The position numbers were made by a program, and so were the translations under genes. Of a DNA stretch of 42,196 bases, positions 34,708 to 42,196 are shown piece after piece. The notes below the pieces were generated by a model. That model saw only the letters and a list, made by a program, of their open reading frames with translations, was not told the origin of the DNA and did not search any database. How positions within the stretch are numbered: the stretch's first letter is position 1; each line of letters opens with the position of its first letter. This DNA comes from an uncultured Bacteroidaceae bacterium (GTDB lineage: Bacteria > Bacteroidota > Bacteroidia > Bacteroidales > Bacteroidaceae): contig CALNGU010000008.1 in NCBI GenBank assembly GCA_939800445.1, positions 1-42,196 on the forward strand, in the 5' to 3' direction.

Positions 34708-36909
34708 TCAATCCTGTGGCTCGGCGCACATTTTGAACACCAATTCTCCTCCGTTCATGATGTCGCTGTGGGTGATGTAGCCCTGCTCGCACGGTTGCCC
34801 GTTGAGGGTGACGCTCTCGACGTATCTGTTGTCGGCACTCAGTCCCTCGGCCGTGACCTTGAATTGTTTCCCGCCATCAAGGTTGAAGGTGACTGACGGC
34901 ACTTGCGGAGCACCGAGCACATACTTGCACGAAACCGGGTCAACTGGATAGAAGCCGGCGACGCTGAAGATGTACCACGCCGACATCTGCCCGCAGTCGT
35001 CGTTGCCGCACAGTCCGTCGGGCTTGTTGATGTACTTGGTGTCGCACAGCTCGCGGACAAGCTCCTGCGTCCTCGACGGGTGGCCTGCCATGGCGTAGAG
35101 GTAGGCGACGTGGTGGCTCGGCTCATTGCCGTGGGCATATAGACCGATGAGGCCAGTCACGTCTGACAGCCCGCTGCCCATCAGCGACGCGTCGTAGATG
35201 AACAGTGAGTCGAGCTTGGCCAGGAATTGCTCCTTGCCGCCGTAGAGAGCCATCAGCCCATCGACATCCTGCATCACGTGCCAGGTGTACTGCCATGCGT
35301 TGCCCTCGGTGTAGTCGCCGCCGACGCTCTCGGCATGGGCGAGGCTGAATGGGTCGAAGGGCGTGAGCCACTCGCCGCTGGACAGTTTGGGACGCATCAG
35401 CATGGTGGTCGTGTCAAAGAGGTTCTTGTAGTTCATCGAGCGGTCACGGAAGAACTTCGCGTCATCCGCCTTGCCCAAAGCTTCCGCCATCACCGCCGCC
35501 GCATAGTCGTCATAGCAAGCCTCCAACGTGCGTGACACCGACTCGGCATCAACTTTGTCCTTGGGATAGTAGCCGTAGGTGTCATAGACCTCCCAGTCGC
35601 TGCGGATGTGCGAGGTCGTCAGGCTCTTTTTGATGGCCTCGTAGGCTCGTTCCGCGTCAAATCCCCCGATGCCTTTCATATAGGCCTCCGCGATGACCGA
35701 AGCCGAGTGGTTGCCTATCATCGTGAAAGTCTCCTTGCCCCACAACGCCCATATAGGCAGATAGCCTTGCACGTCAGTGTGTGCCGTCATCGTCTGCACG
35801 AAACCGGCCACCGCCTCAGGCGCGACGATGGTGTAGAGCGGGTGCGCAGCCCTGAAAGTGTCCCACGTCGAGAATGTGCTGAAGTAGCGCCCTCCCTCGG
35901 CCACATAAACCGAGTCGTTCGCGCCACGGTAGCGTCCGTCGCCGTCAGCAATGTCGGTCGGCTGCACGAAGAGGTGGTACATCGACGTGTAGAAGCTTTC
36001 TTTCTGGTCCTCGCTCCCCTCGATGGTGATGCGCGACAGCACGTCGTTCCACTTGTCTTTTGCCGCCAGACGCAGGTCGTCGAATGGCTTGCCGTCCGAC
36101 TCCGCCTCCATGTTGGCACGTGCGCCGTCAAGGCCGACTGCCGACAAGCTGACGCGCACCTCGAGGGTGTCGCCCGCCGCCATGTCAAGCGATGCCACCC
36201 AGCGGTCGCCGCGCTCCTCTTCCTGCTTGGGCAGCAGGGTGGTGGCGGTGGCGGGGCGGCTCAGCTCGAGGCGGAAGTAGAGCTGCTGCTCGGCCCACAC
36301 CTTCGATGTGACGTGTCCCTCCAGTGTCTTGCCGTCCACCCAGCGCGATTCGCACGCGAGGACATGGTTGTGGTATTGCTTCTCATTCCACGCCATGCCA
36401 TGCTGCAAGTCTACCAGCAGCGCGGCACTGTCGGCGTTCTCGTAGACGAAGCGGTAGGCCGCCGTTCGCTGCGTCGCCGTCATCTCGGCACGCACGCCGT
36501 AGTCGTCGAGGCGCACTGCGTAGTAGCCCGGCGTAGCCTCCTCGGTCGCCTTGTCAAAGCGGCTGCGGTAGTCGTCCCTCGTCCGCGCCCCAGTCACCGG
36601 CTGGATGAGCACGTCGCCCAGGTCGAGGCATCCCGTGCCGTTGAGGTGCGTCTGCGAGAAGCCCCAAATCAACGAGTCGGCATAGTTGTAGCCCGAGCAA
36701 TAACGCCATCCCACCGCGCCAGTCTCGGGGCTGGCCTGCACCAAGCCGAAAGGCAGGCACGCCCCGGGGAACGTGTGCCCGTTGTCTGCCGTCCCGATGA
36801 ACGGGTTGACATAGGCGGTCAGGTCGGTCGCCTCAGTCCCGTCGCCGCCGCACGACGACAACGCCAATGCTCCTGCCAGGAGCGGAAAAGCCATGTTTCT
36901 GATTCTCAT
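34708..36909 (-). CDS. GH92 family alpha-mannosidase lipoprotein
   Basis: A 733-residue exo-alpha-mannosidase of glycoside hydrolase family 92, calcium-dependent and usually active on alpha-1,2 (sometimes 1,3, 1,4 or 1,6) mannosides of N-glycans or yeast mannan. Lipobox cysteine C20 (ALALSSCGG) predicts attachment to an envelope membrane. Signatures: YVNPFIGTADNGHTFPGA, YCSGYNYAD then GFSQTHLNGTGCLDLGD, and YTEGNAWQYTW, where E535 matches the general acid region of Bt3990 (E533). GNDDCGQMSAWYIFSVAGF near 635-650 carries the acidic base region. There is no partner SusC/SusD here. It has its own promoter box and terminator. Substrate linkage cannot be read from sequence. Confidence 0.95.
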   Translation of the reverse strand: MRIRNMAFPLLAGALALSSCGGDGTEATDLTAYVNPFIGTADNGHTFPGACLPFGLVQASPETGAVGWRYCSGYNYADSLIWGFSQTHLNGTGCLDLGDVLIQPVTGARTRDDYRSRFDKATEEATPGYYAVRLDDYGVRAEMTATQRTAAYRFVYENADSAALLVDLQHGMAWNEKQYHNHVLACESRWVDGKTLEGHVTSKVWAEQQLYFRLELSRPATATTLLPKQEEERGDRWVASLDMAAGDTLEVRVSLSAVGLDGARANMEAESDGKPFDDLRLAAKDKWNDVLSRITIEGSEDQKESFYTSMYHLFVQPTDIADGDGRYRGANDSVYVAEGGRYFSTFSTWDTFRAAHPLYTIVAPEAVAGFVQTMTAHTDVQGYLPIWALWGKETFTMIGNHSASVIAEAYMKGIGGFDAERAYEAIKKSLTTSHIRSDWEVYDTYGYYPKDKVDAESVSRTLEACYDDYAAAVMAEALGKADDAKFFRDRSMNYKNLFDTTTMLMRPKLSSGEWLTPFDPFSLAHAESVGGDYTEGNAWQYTWHVMQDVDGLMALYGGKEQFLAKLDSLFIYDASLMGSGLSDVTGLIGLYAHGNEPSHHVAYLYAMAGHPSRTQELVRELCDTKYINKPDGLCGNDDCGQMSAWYIFSVAGFYPVDPVSCKYVLGAPQVPSVTFNLDGGKQFKVTAEGLSADNRYVESVTLNGQPCEQGYITHSDIMNGGELVFKMCAEPQD

Positions 36910-36952
36910 GATGATAGAGTTTTATGTTTCGTTTGTATGTCCTTTGTGCTGC

Positions 36953-36960
36953 CAAAGATA
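36953..36960 (-). promoter_or_regulatory. Probable GH92 promoter -7 box
   Basis: On the - strand TATCTTTG (36960 down to 36953) matches TAnnTTTG, about 43 bases before the GH92 ATG. No -33 TTTG is evident. Confidence 0.4.
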
Positions 36961-37024
36961 AACATTTTTGATTCCACCGCACCCCGTCGGCGGCAGCATA
37001 AGATGCCAGCTGGAATGTCGTCAG

Positions 37025-37087
37025 TTGTTAGTCGCTATAACAAGGCTTGTTAATGCGACTAACAAAGCTTGTTATAGCGACTAACAA
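37025..37087 (-). repeat. Second array of three 22-bp TTGTTA-N7-TAACAA dyad repeats
   Basis: Units start at 37025, 37047 and 37069, exactly 22 bases apart. The outer 20-base arms (37025-37044 and 37068-37087) are perfect reverse complements, so the whole array can also fold as one long hairpin. The middle unit with its joint (37044-37065) is the exact reverse complement of 20538-20559. The array lies about 40 bases after the btuG-like stop and upstream of the GH92 promoter. Confidence 0.88.
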
Positions 37088-37127
37088 GGCACGACTTTCG
37101 GCCATAGGTCTGATGCTCCCTCGCCCG

Positions 37128-39095
37128 TCACTCGATGGGGACGATGCCAGCCACCTCGGTGGACAGTTCGCCGACGAGCCCTGTCGGGATTTGCTGGTTG
37201 ACCGCCGTGACGATGCGCACGAAGTCCACGGCATCGAGCCGCACCGCCTCGCCGTCGGCATTCACTGCCCAGTCGATGTCCATGCAGCTGCCCTCGCCGC
37301 TGTTGGGCTGGTTGTCGGCGTAGCCATAGGCATAGGCGGCCATGACCCACATCCCCCGCGCCGCGTCCCACGTGCCGTTGTCGGGCAGCCTCTCGCCCGT
37401 GAGGGTGTAGCTGTCGGCCGTCAGCCACCCGGGATAGAAGCTTTGGGGATGGATCGTGCGCTCTATGTAGCCCTCGCCTCCCATGTCGTCCGTCCAGCGC
37501 ACGGGCTCGGTGTCAGCTGCCGGGCGGTAGTAGGTGACGGCATAATGCCGCAACGTGGCCGGATTGTCATATTCGCTGCCGCGCAGTTCATACCATTCGT
37601 CATCGGGCAAGCCGTTGCCGTTGTCGTCGCGTGCGACCATCACTATGCCAGGCTCAGCACTGCCGTCGATGGCGTTGCCGAGCACGCGGAAGTCGCATTC
37701 GCCCTCCTTGTTGATGATGGGGCGGTCAAAGCCGACGGTGATAGACCCTCCGAACCCGCCCAGCGACACCAGCTGCCCGCGTGACAGCCTGTCGAGGCAC
37801 TTGGCACGCATCGCCGCCGCGTCATCGCCCGTCGTGTAGGGCGGCAGCTGGTTGACAAACTGCCCCGCGCCGGGGGTGTAGTCGAGGACGCGGTCTATGT
37901 GGAAGCCTTCATCGTCAGGCACCGTGCCGCCGCCACCGTCCCCCGCCTGCACCTTGTCGCCGACAAACACCATCGAGTTGGGGTTTATGCCGCAGGCATC
38001 TATGGTGAATTTCCGCCGACCGTCCTGCCCGAAGCACGTCACCGTGCCGTTGACCGTGTAGTTTTGTGCGTCGGCGACGTAGACATCACCGGTGTAGGGG
38101 TTGACTGCTATCTGGTAGGCGTGGGTGAACGTCGTGCCGTCCTTGACGAAACTGTCGTTGATGATTGTGCCGGTGGCGGTGTCCATCACCTTGATGGTCT
38201 CATGCTCAGAGTCGTAGCTGTACATATAGGCCCGGCCGCCTGCGATGCAGAAATTCATCACTGGCACATCCATCGTCGCCACCACCGTGTCGGCTTGCGT
38301 GTCGATGCGGTGCAGGCGGCAGTCATATTCGCCGCTGGCGTAATCATATCTGCCCCTGGAGACGACATAGAGGTTGCCTGCCTCGTCCGCCCCTATCGCT
38401 CCGGGGTTGTAGCCCACGGTGATTCGTTTCGTCTCGGTGAATGTGGTGAGGTCGATGACCGACACCGTGTTGTCGGGGTTGGCTTCGTCCAGCCCGCCCG
38501 AGTTGGAGACATAGAGCTTGCCCGCCGCCACGCACAGCTCGTCGGGGTTGCGTCCGACGGTGGCATAGCGTTCTACGGCGAGCGATGCGGTGTCTATCAT
38601 GGCGACCGTGCCGTCGAAATTGCAGACATACGCCTTGCTGCCGCTGAATGCTATGCTCCTCGGTTGCCGTCCCGCGCCGTCTGCGCCGAACAATGGTATC
38701 TGGCCGAGCGAGCGGCCCGAGTGCAAGTCCATCACTTCGACCTGGCTCGACACGTTGACGACGCACCACAGCTTTGACCCGTAGCGTTGCAAATCGTTGG
38801 CCGTGTCACCCAGGCGGCGGCCGTTGACCATCTTGAAGAAGTCGTGGCTCGTCTTGTCCGCCCCGTTCATCCCGGGATCCTGGAACGAGAGCATCGTGCC
38901 GCTGGTGAAGTCATAGTAGGCCAGCAGGCTGTTGTTCATGTTGTACAGTCCTTCGCACAGGATGTACATCCCGGCAAAGTCCGTTGAGACGGGCGTGTCG
39001 CCGCCCGTGTCCCATCTGATTTCGTCATCGCACGAGAGCGACGATGCGGCGCAGACGGCGATGATGGCTGATGCTAAAGTCTTGTTCATGCTCAT
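37128..39095 (-). CDS. btuG: BtuG-like cobalamin-binding beta-propeller lipoprotein with extra C-terminal domain
   Basis: A 655-residue lipoprotein (lipobox cysteine C22, ASSLSCDDE). Residues about 35-380 are a YncE/DUF5074-type beta-propeller with repeated blades (GRQPRSIAFSGSKAYVCN, GRNPDELCVAAGKLYVSN, GYNPGAIGADEAGNLYVVS). This is the fold of BtuG, the surface protein that captures B12 and hands it to BtuB in Bacteroides. A second domain of about 240 residues follows (GQFVNQLPPYTTGDDAAAM, SLGGFGGSITVGF, DDNGNGLPDDEWYELRGSE), of a type I recall as separate cell-surface proteins in Bacteroides B12 loci. The ATG at 39093-39095 starts 2 bases after the btuB stop; a second ATG lies two codons on. 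B12 role rests on the propeller, btuB linkage and the riboswitch. Confidence 0.82.
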   Translation of the reverse strand: MSMNKTLASAIIAVCAASSLSCDDEIRWDTGGDTPVSTDFAGMYILCEGLYNMNNSLLAYYDFTSGTMLSFQDPGMNGADKTSHDFFKMVNGRRLGDTANDLQRYGSKLWCVVNVSSQVEVMDLHSGRSLGQIPLFGADGAGRQPRSIAFSGSKAYVCNFDGTVAMIDTASLAVERYATVGRNPDELCVAAGKLYVSNSGGLDEANPDNTVSVIDLTTFTETKRITVGYNPGAIGADEAGNLYVVSRGRYDYASGEYDCRLHRIDTQADTVVATMDVPVMNFCIAGGRAYMYSYDSEHETIKVMDTATGTIINDSFVKDGTTFTHAYQIAVNPYTGDVYVADAQNYTVNGTVTCFGQDGRRKFTIDACGINPNSMVFVGDKVQAGDGGGGTVPDDEGFHIDRVLDYTPGAGQFVNQLPPYTTGDDAAAMRAKCLDRLSRGQLVSLGGFGGSITVGFDRPIINKEGECDFRVLGNAIDGSAEPGIVMVARDDNGNGLPDDEWYELRGSEYDNPATLRHYAVTYYRPAADTEPVRWTDDMGGEGYIERTIHPQSFYPGWLTADSYTLTGERLPDNGTWDAARGMWVMAAYAYGYADNQPNSGEGSCMDIDWAVNADGEAVRLDAVDFVRIVTAVNQQIPTGLVGELSTEVAGIVPIE

Positions 39096-39097
39096 GT

Positions 39098-41101
39098 CTA
39101 ATAGTTGACCACCACCCCGGCGCGCCATTGCCTGCCGGGCATGGGGTAGTTTTTCACCACTTCATAGTTGTCGCCCCCGACGTTGAGCACCTCGGCCTGC
39201 ACTTTCATTCGCACGGCTCTCAGTGTGAATTCGCGCCAGGCGGTGAGGTTGTGCTCGGAGTAGCCGTCCAGGCGGTACTCGGGTGAGTTGTATTGGTTGC
39301 AGAATCTCTCCCCCGACGCGACCATCGTCCATCCCAGGTTCAGCCACGGCAGGGCGATGCTCGCCCTGACCGACCCCGAATGGTGCGGCGTGTAGGGTAT
39401 CTGGTGGTTGAAAGTCGCCTTGTAGGGCATCTCGTCGCTGCTCGTCTTGTCCAACGCCCTCTGCCATGTGTAGCTCCCCGACACGGTGGCGGCGACGCGG
39501 CCAGGGAAGTCAAACTGGATCTCGGCGGTCGTCTCAACGCCTTTCACATCGACCCGCCCGATGTTCATCATGCTCCAGATGAAAAGATTCTTGGTGGGCA
39601 CGGCGACAATCTTGTCCGTCACTCGGTTGTAGAATGCATCCGCCGTCACCGACCACCGCGAGACCCAGCCGCGCGGCTGCTTCATCCACGTGATGCCGCC
39701 GTCGAGTTGCATCGCCTTCTCTGGGAGCAGGGTGCGCGTGCCGACCGTGCCATAGTACAAGTCATTGAACGTCGGCAGCCGGAACACGTCCTTGTACATG
39801 AGGCGTATCCTGAAGTCTTCGCCCCCAAATGGCTTTGCCGACAGCGACACCGCCGGGGAGAAACGATGCCTGCCAGGCGCGGCCACACCGCGATGCACCG
39901 TCTCGTGCGTGGCGGTCGAGAGCACCGAGGCCGAGACCGTCAGACGCTCGTGGACATAGCGTGCCGCCAACACGTTGAGCAGGGTGTAGCGCACCGGCAC
40001 TGCGAACCCATGCAACGTCGCGTTCATCGCGTTGACGATGCCGTCCGTGGCCAGTGACAGGGACAGGCATTCCAACGGCCTGTACGACACCGCCGCCGAC
40101 ACGTAGCCCTCATCCTGCCGGTAACGCTCGTCGTCGTAGCCCTTGGCGTTGTAGACCACGGGGTCATAGTAGCGGTTGTAACTCCTGTTCCACTTGCCCG
40201 TCGCCGACAATGCCCAGCGGTGGCCGTACCTCCGCGTATATTTCCCTTGGAGGAAGAAATTCCTGTCCCAGAGCCGTTGCCCGGCAAACTCGTTGTAAAG
40301 GATGTTGGTGGGCAGACCCCGCTCGGAGGCATAGTAGTAGGCCTTGGCCGTCAACTCCCGCCCTCCGTCGAAGTGCCCGAAGAGGTTGGCCTCGACGTGC
40401 CAGCTGTCGATGTCGGAGTTCTCCCTCCGCCGCTCGACCGTCGCGCTCCCGTTGTCCTGACGGTAGGGGTAATCACCCCTGACATGGGTGTAGTCGCCGC
40501 TCACGCTCAATGCCAGCCGCTCGCCCAGGCGGCCGTCGAGCCTCAATGACGGGTTGACAAAACCGAAACTGCCGCCCTTGACCGACGCGGCGACGTTGAC
40601 AGCCTTGCCCGTGAACGCGGGGCGGGCGGTCTTGATTGCCAAGGTGCTGGCCGAGGCATATTGCCGCGCCGACATCAAGATGCCGTCCTCCTGCCCGCCC
40701 GACAGCGTGATGCTCTCAACGCCGTCGAGTGCAAAACGCCCGAGGTCTATCTGTCCCGTCTGCGCGTCGGTGACAGGCACGCCGTCAAGCACCACGCCGG
40801 TGTGCGCCGCGCCGAGGCTGCGCACCGAGACGGTCTTGAGACCCCCGATGCCGCCATAATCCTTTATGATCGCCCCGCCCATCATCTTCACTGCGTCCGA
40901 CAGTTGCAACGCGCCAAGGCTCCGCATCTCCGCTGCGTCGAGTGCCTGCGTCGGGACGGCCGCCCTCAGGTCTTTGGCACGCCTGTCGGCGGTGACGGTC
41001 ACGGCGTCTATGCCGACAGTGCGCACAGAGTCGGCGACCTCCGACGGCAGGGCGGGGAGGGCGAGGCACGAGGCCAGCAGCAAGGCGGCGGGACGGTTCA
41101 T
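39098..41101 (-). CDS. btuB: BtuB-like TonB-dependent vitamin B12 receptor
   Basis: A 667-residue outer-membrane receptor with a signal peptide (MNRPAALLLASCLALPALP), a TonB-box-like IDAVTVTADRR, a plug domain (about 45-150: LQLSDAVKMMGGAIIKDYGG, VSVRSLGAAHTGVVLDGVPV) and a 22-strand barrel ending in the aromatic strand GRQWRAGVVVNY. There is no N-terminal carboxypeptidase-like extension, unlike SusC proteins. It imports its ligand using TonB-ExbBD energy. The ligand is taken to be a corrinoid because a cobalamin riboswitch leads the operon and a BtuG-like gene follows after 2 bases. A terminator-like hairpin lies between this gene and the preceding btuH-like gene. Confidence 0.9.
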   Translation of the reverse strand: MNRPAALLLASCLALPALPSEVADSVRTVGIDAVTVTADRRAKDLRAAVPTQALDAAEMRSLGALQLSDAVKMMGGAIIKDYGGIGGLKTVSVRSLGAAHTGVVLDGVPVTDAQTGQIDLGRFALDGVESITLSGGQEDGILMSARQYASASTLAIKTARPAFTGKAVNVAASVKGGSFGFVNPSLRLDGRLGERLALSVSGDYTHVRGDYPYRQDNGSATVERRRENSDIDSWHVEANLFGHFDGGRELTAKAYYYASERGLPTNILYNEFAGQRLWDRNFFLQGKYTRRYGHRWALSATGKWNRSYNRYYDPVVYNAKGYDDERYRQDEGYVSAAVSYRPLECLSLSLATDGIVNAMNATLHGFAVPVRYTLLNVLAARYVHERLTVSASVLSTATHETVHRGVAAPGRHRFSPAVSLSAKPFGGEDFRIRLMYKDVFRLPTFNDLYYGTVGTRTLLPEKAMQLDGGITWMKQPRGWVSRWSVTADAFYNRVTDKIVAVPTKNLFIWSMMNIGRVDVKGVETTAEIQFDFPGRVAATVSGSYTWQRALDKTSSDEMPYKATFNHQIPYTPHHSGSVRASIALPWLNLGWTMVASGERFCNQYNSPEYRLDGYSEHNLTAWREFTLRAVRMKVQAEVLNVGGDNYEVVKNYPMPGRQWRAGVVVNY

Positions 41102-41132
41102 CTCAGTGGTGATATTATATAATGGTATATTT

Positions 41133-41172
41133 GAAAACCAACGGCACGCCCTCCGCAGTCGTCAGGCGTGCC
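41133..41172 (-). terminator. Hairpin between btuH-like and btuB-like genes
   Basis: On the - strand GGCACGCC (41172-41165) pairs with GGCGTGCC (41150-41143) over a 14-base loop, followed by GTTGGTTTTC. It sits within the 86-base gap and could terminate part of the transcripts, giving more of the first protein than of the receptor. Confidence 0.5.
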
Positions 41173-41187
41173 GCACGTCACATCCGT

Positions 41188-41949
41188 TCAGTCGAGCCGC
41201 AGTGTCAGGGCATCCATGCAGAAGTATGCCGGGTTGTTCATCCCCCATTCGCCCTTGTCCGTCGAGTCAAAGGTGAAGTCCACCATGTCCACCGTCCCCA
41301 GCTCGCTCAGGTCGTGCTGCTGCCATGTGTTGGCCAGCAGGCCGTCCTCGGCGAGATAGACATCCACCGTCCCAGTCTCCTCACCGTCGAGCCAGCCGCG
41401 CACGGTCACTTTGTACCAGTCGCCCGCCCCGAAGGCCTTGCCTATGCCGCCGTCGCGCATCTGGAGATAGGCGTAAGTGGCATTAGTGAACCATGCCCCC
41501 TGCACCGTCAACGCTTGGGCGAAGCGGATCTCTGCCACCCTCGACACGAAAGTGTTGCCCGCGTAGGTGTCCGCATTGCACACCAGATAGGTGTCCCCGC
41601 TCACCCCGCGCCCGGTGATCGCCGAGCTGTTGGCATAGTCATTGGTCGTCGTGTCCGTCTTGTTGGTATAGGTGAACCCGCCCCCAAAGGCGTCGCCGAA
41701 GGTTGAGGCGTAATGTGTGAACTCGCACAACCCGTCCTTGTCCTTGAACGTGTCGGGATAGTAGTAACTGCCCTCGGGCAAACTGTCCTTTTGGCCGACA
41801 AACTCCGTCTCGGGCGCGGTGAGCGCGCCGTTGAAGCTGACTGTCCTGATGTCCGGCTGGTCGGTCGTGCCGCCGTTCTCGTTGCTGTCATCACAGCTGG
41901 CCAGTGCAAAGGCGAATGCCAATGCAACGAATGGAATAAACCTTTTCAT
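41188..41949 (-). CDS. DUF4465 lipoprotein, BtuH-like surface B12-binding protein
   Basis: A 253-residue lipoprotein (lipobox cysteine C19, AFALASCDDSN). The sequence is a DUF4465 beta-sandwich: FTHYASTFGDAFGGGFTYTN, NTFVSRVAEIRFAQ, TNATYAYLQMRDG, FGAGDWYKVTVRGWLDG, LSELGTVDMVDFTFDSTDKG and NPAYFCMDALTL. DUF4465 proteins in Bacteroides B12 loci include BtuH, reported as a surface-exposed B12-binding lipoprotein; the family also has members of other or unknown role. It is the first gene after the cobalamin riboswitch, 35 bases downstream of the riboswitch terminator, followed by btuB-like and btuG-like genes. The name BtuH is a context-based inference. Confidence 0.82.
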   Translation of the reverse strand: MKRFIPFVALAFAFALASCDDSNENGGTTDQPDIRTVSFNGALTAPETEFVGQKDSLPEGSYYYPDTFKDKDGLCEFTHYASTFGDAFGGGFTYTNKTDTTTNDYANSSAITGRGVSGDTYLVCNADTYAGNTFVSRVAEIRFAQALTVQGAWFTNATYAYLQMRDGGIGKAFGAGDWYKVTVRGWLDGEETGTVDVYLAEDGLLANTWQQHDLSELGTVDMVDFTFDSTDKGEWGMNNPAYFCMDALTLRLD

Positions 41950-41983
41950 CGCTACGAATTGATATTTTAATGGTTATAAAACT

Positions 41984-42014
41984 AAAAAACTAACGCCCAT
42001 CCCCGGGAGCTTAG
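41984..42014 (-). terminator. Expression-platform terminator of the cobalamin riboswitch
   Basis: On the - strand CTAAGCTCCC (42014-42005) can pair, with a bulge or mismatch, with GGGCGTTAG (41998-41990), followed by TTTTTTAG. It lies 15 bases after the B12 box, before the first gene, so it fits transcription attenuation when B12 is bound. The stem is not perfect. Confidence 0.6.
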
Positions 42015-42021
42015 CCCTGTC

Positions 42022-42196
42022 ACGCGCAAGGCAGGTCTTCTGGCTCGTTCCATGGCAGGACGCCTTCCCGGCCCGAAGGCCAGTGGCAGAGGTGATGTCA
42101 TGCCATCATGTGACGGAACTCACAGCAGCGGGACTGCTCGCGAATTGCACGCGATTCCCTTTTAATCGCCCCCGCGCGGGGCGGGCGGCGAACCTT
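42022..42196 (-). promoter_or_regulatory. Cobalamin (B12) riboswitch
   Basis: Read on the - strand from the window end: GGTTC, a GC-rich stem, ATTAAAAGGGAAT, GTGCAATTC, GAGCAGTCCCGCTGCTGTGA (the core with the P3-P6 junction), and finally the B12 box AGCCAGAAGACCTGCC (42045-42030). These are the conserved blocks of AdoCbl-type riboswitches in the correct order. A terminator-like hairpin follows. It precedes the btuH-btuB-btuG-like operon, which it should switch off at high B12. The 5' end lies at or just beyond the window edge. Confidence 0.93.

Noticed and set aside
35608..37053. 481-codon open frame on the + strand opposite the GH92 gene
   Set aside because: It is the reverse-strand shadow of a GC-rich gene with clear GH92 motifs; the translation has low-complexity R/V/H composition and no family signature.
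1..42196. tRNA or rRNA genes
   Set aside because: I saw no cloverleaf with a GTTCGAATC-like T-loop and CCA end, and no rRNA-conserved blocks; a tRNAscan run would settle this.

Overview
The window looks like chromosomal DNA of a GC-rich member of the Bacteroidales (my estimate from reading is high-50s percent GC). The basis is: promoter-like TAnnTTTG boxes instead of E. coli -10/-35 signals; Bacteroidota-type families (DUF3467, DUF3575, DUF3868, type V fimbrillins, FimB/Mfa2, GH92, DUF4465); lipoproteins with D/E-rich sequence after the lipobox cysteine; and a type IX secretion (T9SS) sorting domain. A Muribaculaceae- or Barnesiella-like gut organism is plausible, but that is inference.

Layout. 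(1) 1-5066, + strand: an incoming terminator, then topA, an M50 membrane metalloprotease and a CorA-type transporter. (2) 5067-6330: an intergenic island with REP-like palindromes flanking one AT-richer secreted protein on the - strand. (3) 6331-9385, +: a c-type cytochrome module (ResB-like, CcsA, triple-haem cytochrome c peroxidase), closed by a terminator. (4) 9566-11086, +: gpmI. (5) 15486-11179, -: parE, coaD, an S41 protease and a DUF3467 protein, probably one operon. (6) 15538-16374: a REP-associated tyrosine transposase between two inverted, identical REP palindromes. (7) 16921-34532, +: a type V (Mfa/Fim-like) fimbrial locus with a DUF3575 protein, a DUF3868/OmpA protein, a fimbrillin, a Mfa2/FimB anchor, another lipoprotein, and an 11.6-kb gene for a 3879-residue beta-helix protein ending in a T9SS-type sorting domain. 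(8) 36909-34708, -: a GH92 alpha-mannosidase lipoprotein. (9) 42196-37128, -: a cobalamin riboswitch followed by btuH-like, btuB-like and btuG-like genes for surface capture and uptake of vitamin B12; the btuG-like gene is fused to an extra C-terminal domain.

How it fits together. Region 7 encodes surface fibres plus a very large candidate adhesin, so fimbrial (lipoprotein) export and T9SS export appear combined in one locus. Region 9 is a B12-repressed uptake operon with a riboswitch terminator and a second hairpin between its first two genes. The ResB/CcsA pair could attach haem to the adjacent triple-haem peroxidase. Three small-repeat families lie between genes: GAGACG-type REPs with a resident RAYT, arrays of three 22-bp dyad units (two copies 16 kb apart sharing one exact unit), and two nine-base G tracts placed similarly upstream of promoter-like boxes. 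The strongest leads are the giant adhesin, the RAYT/REP unit, the 22-bp arrays and the BtuG fusion.
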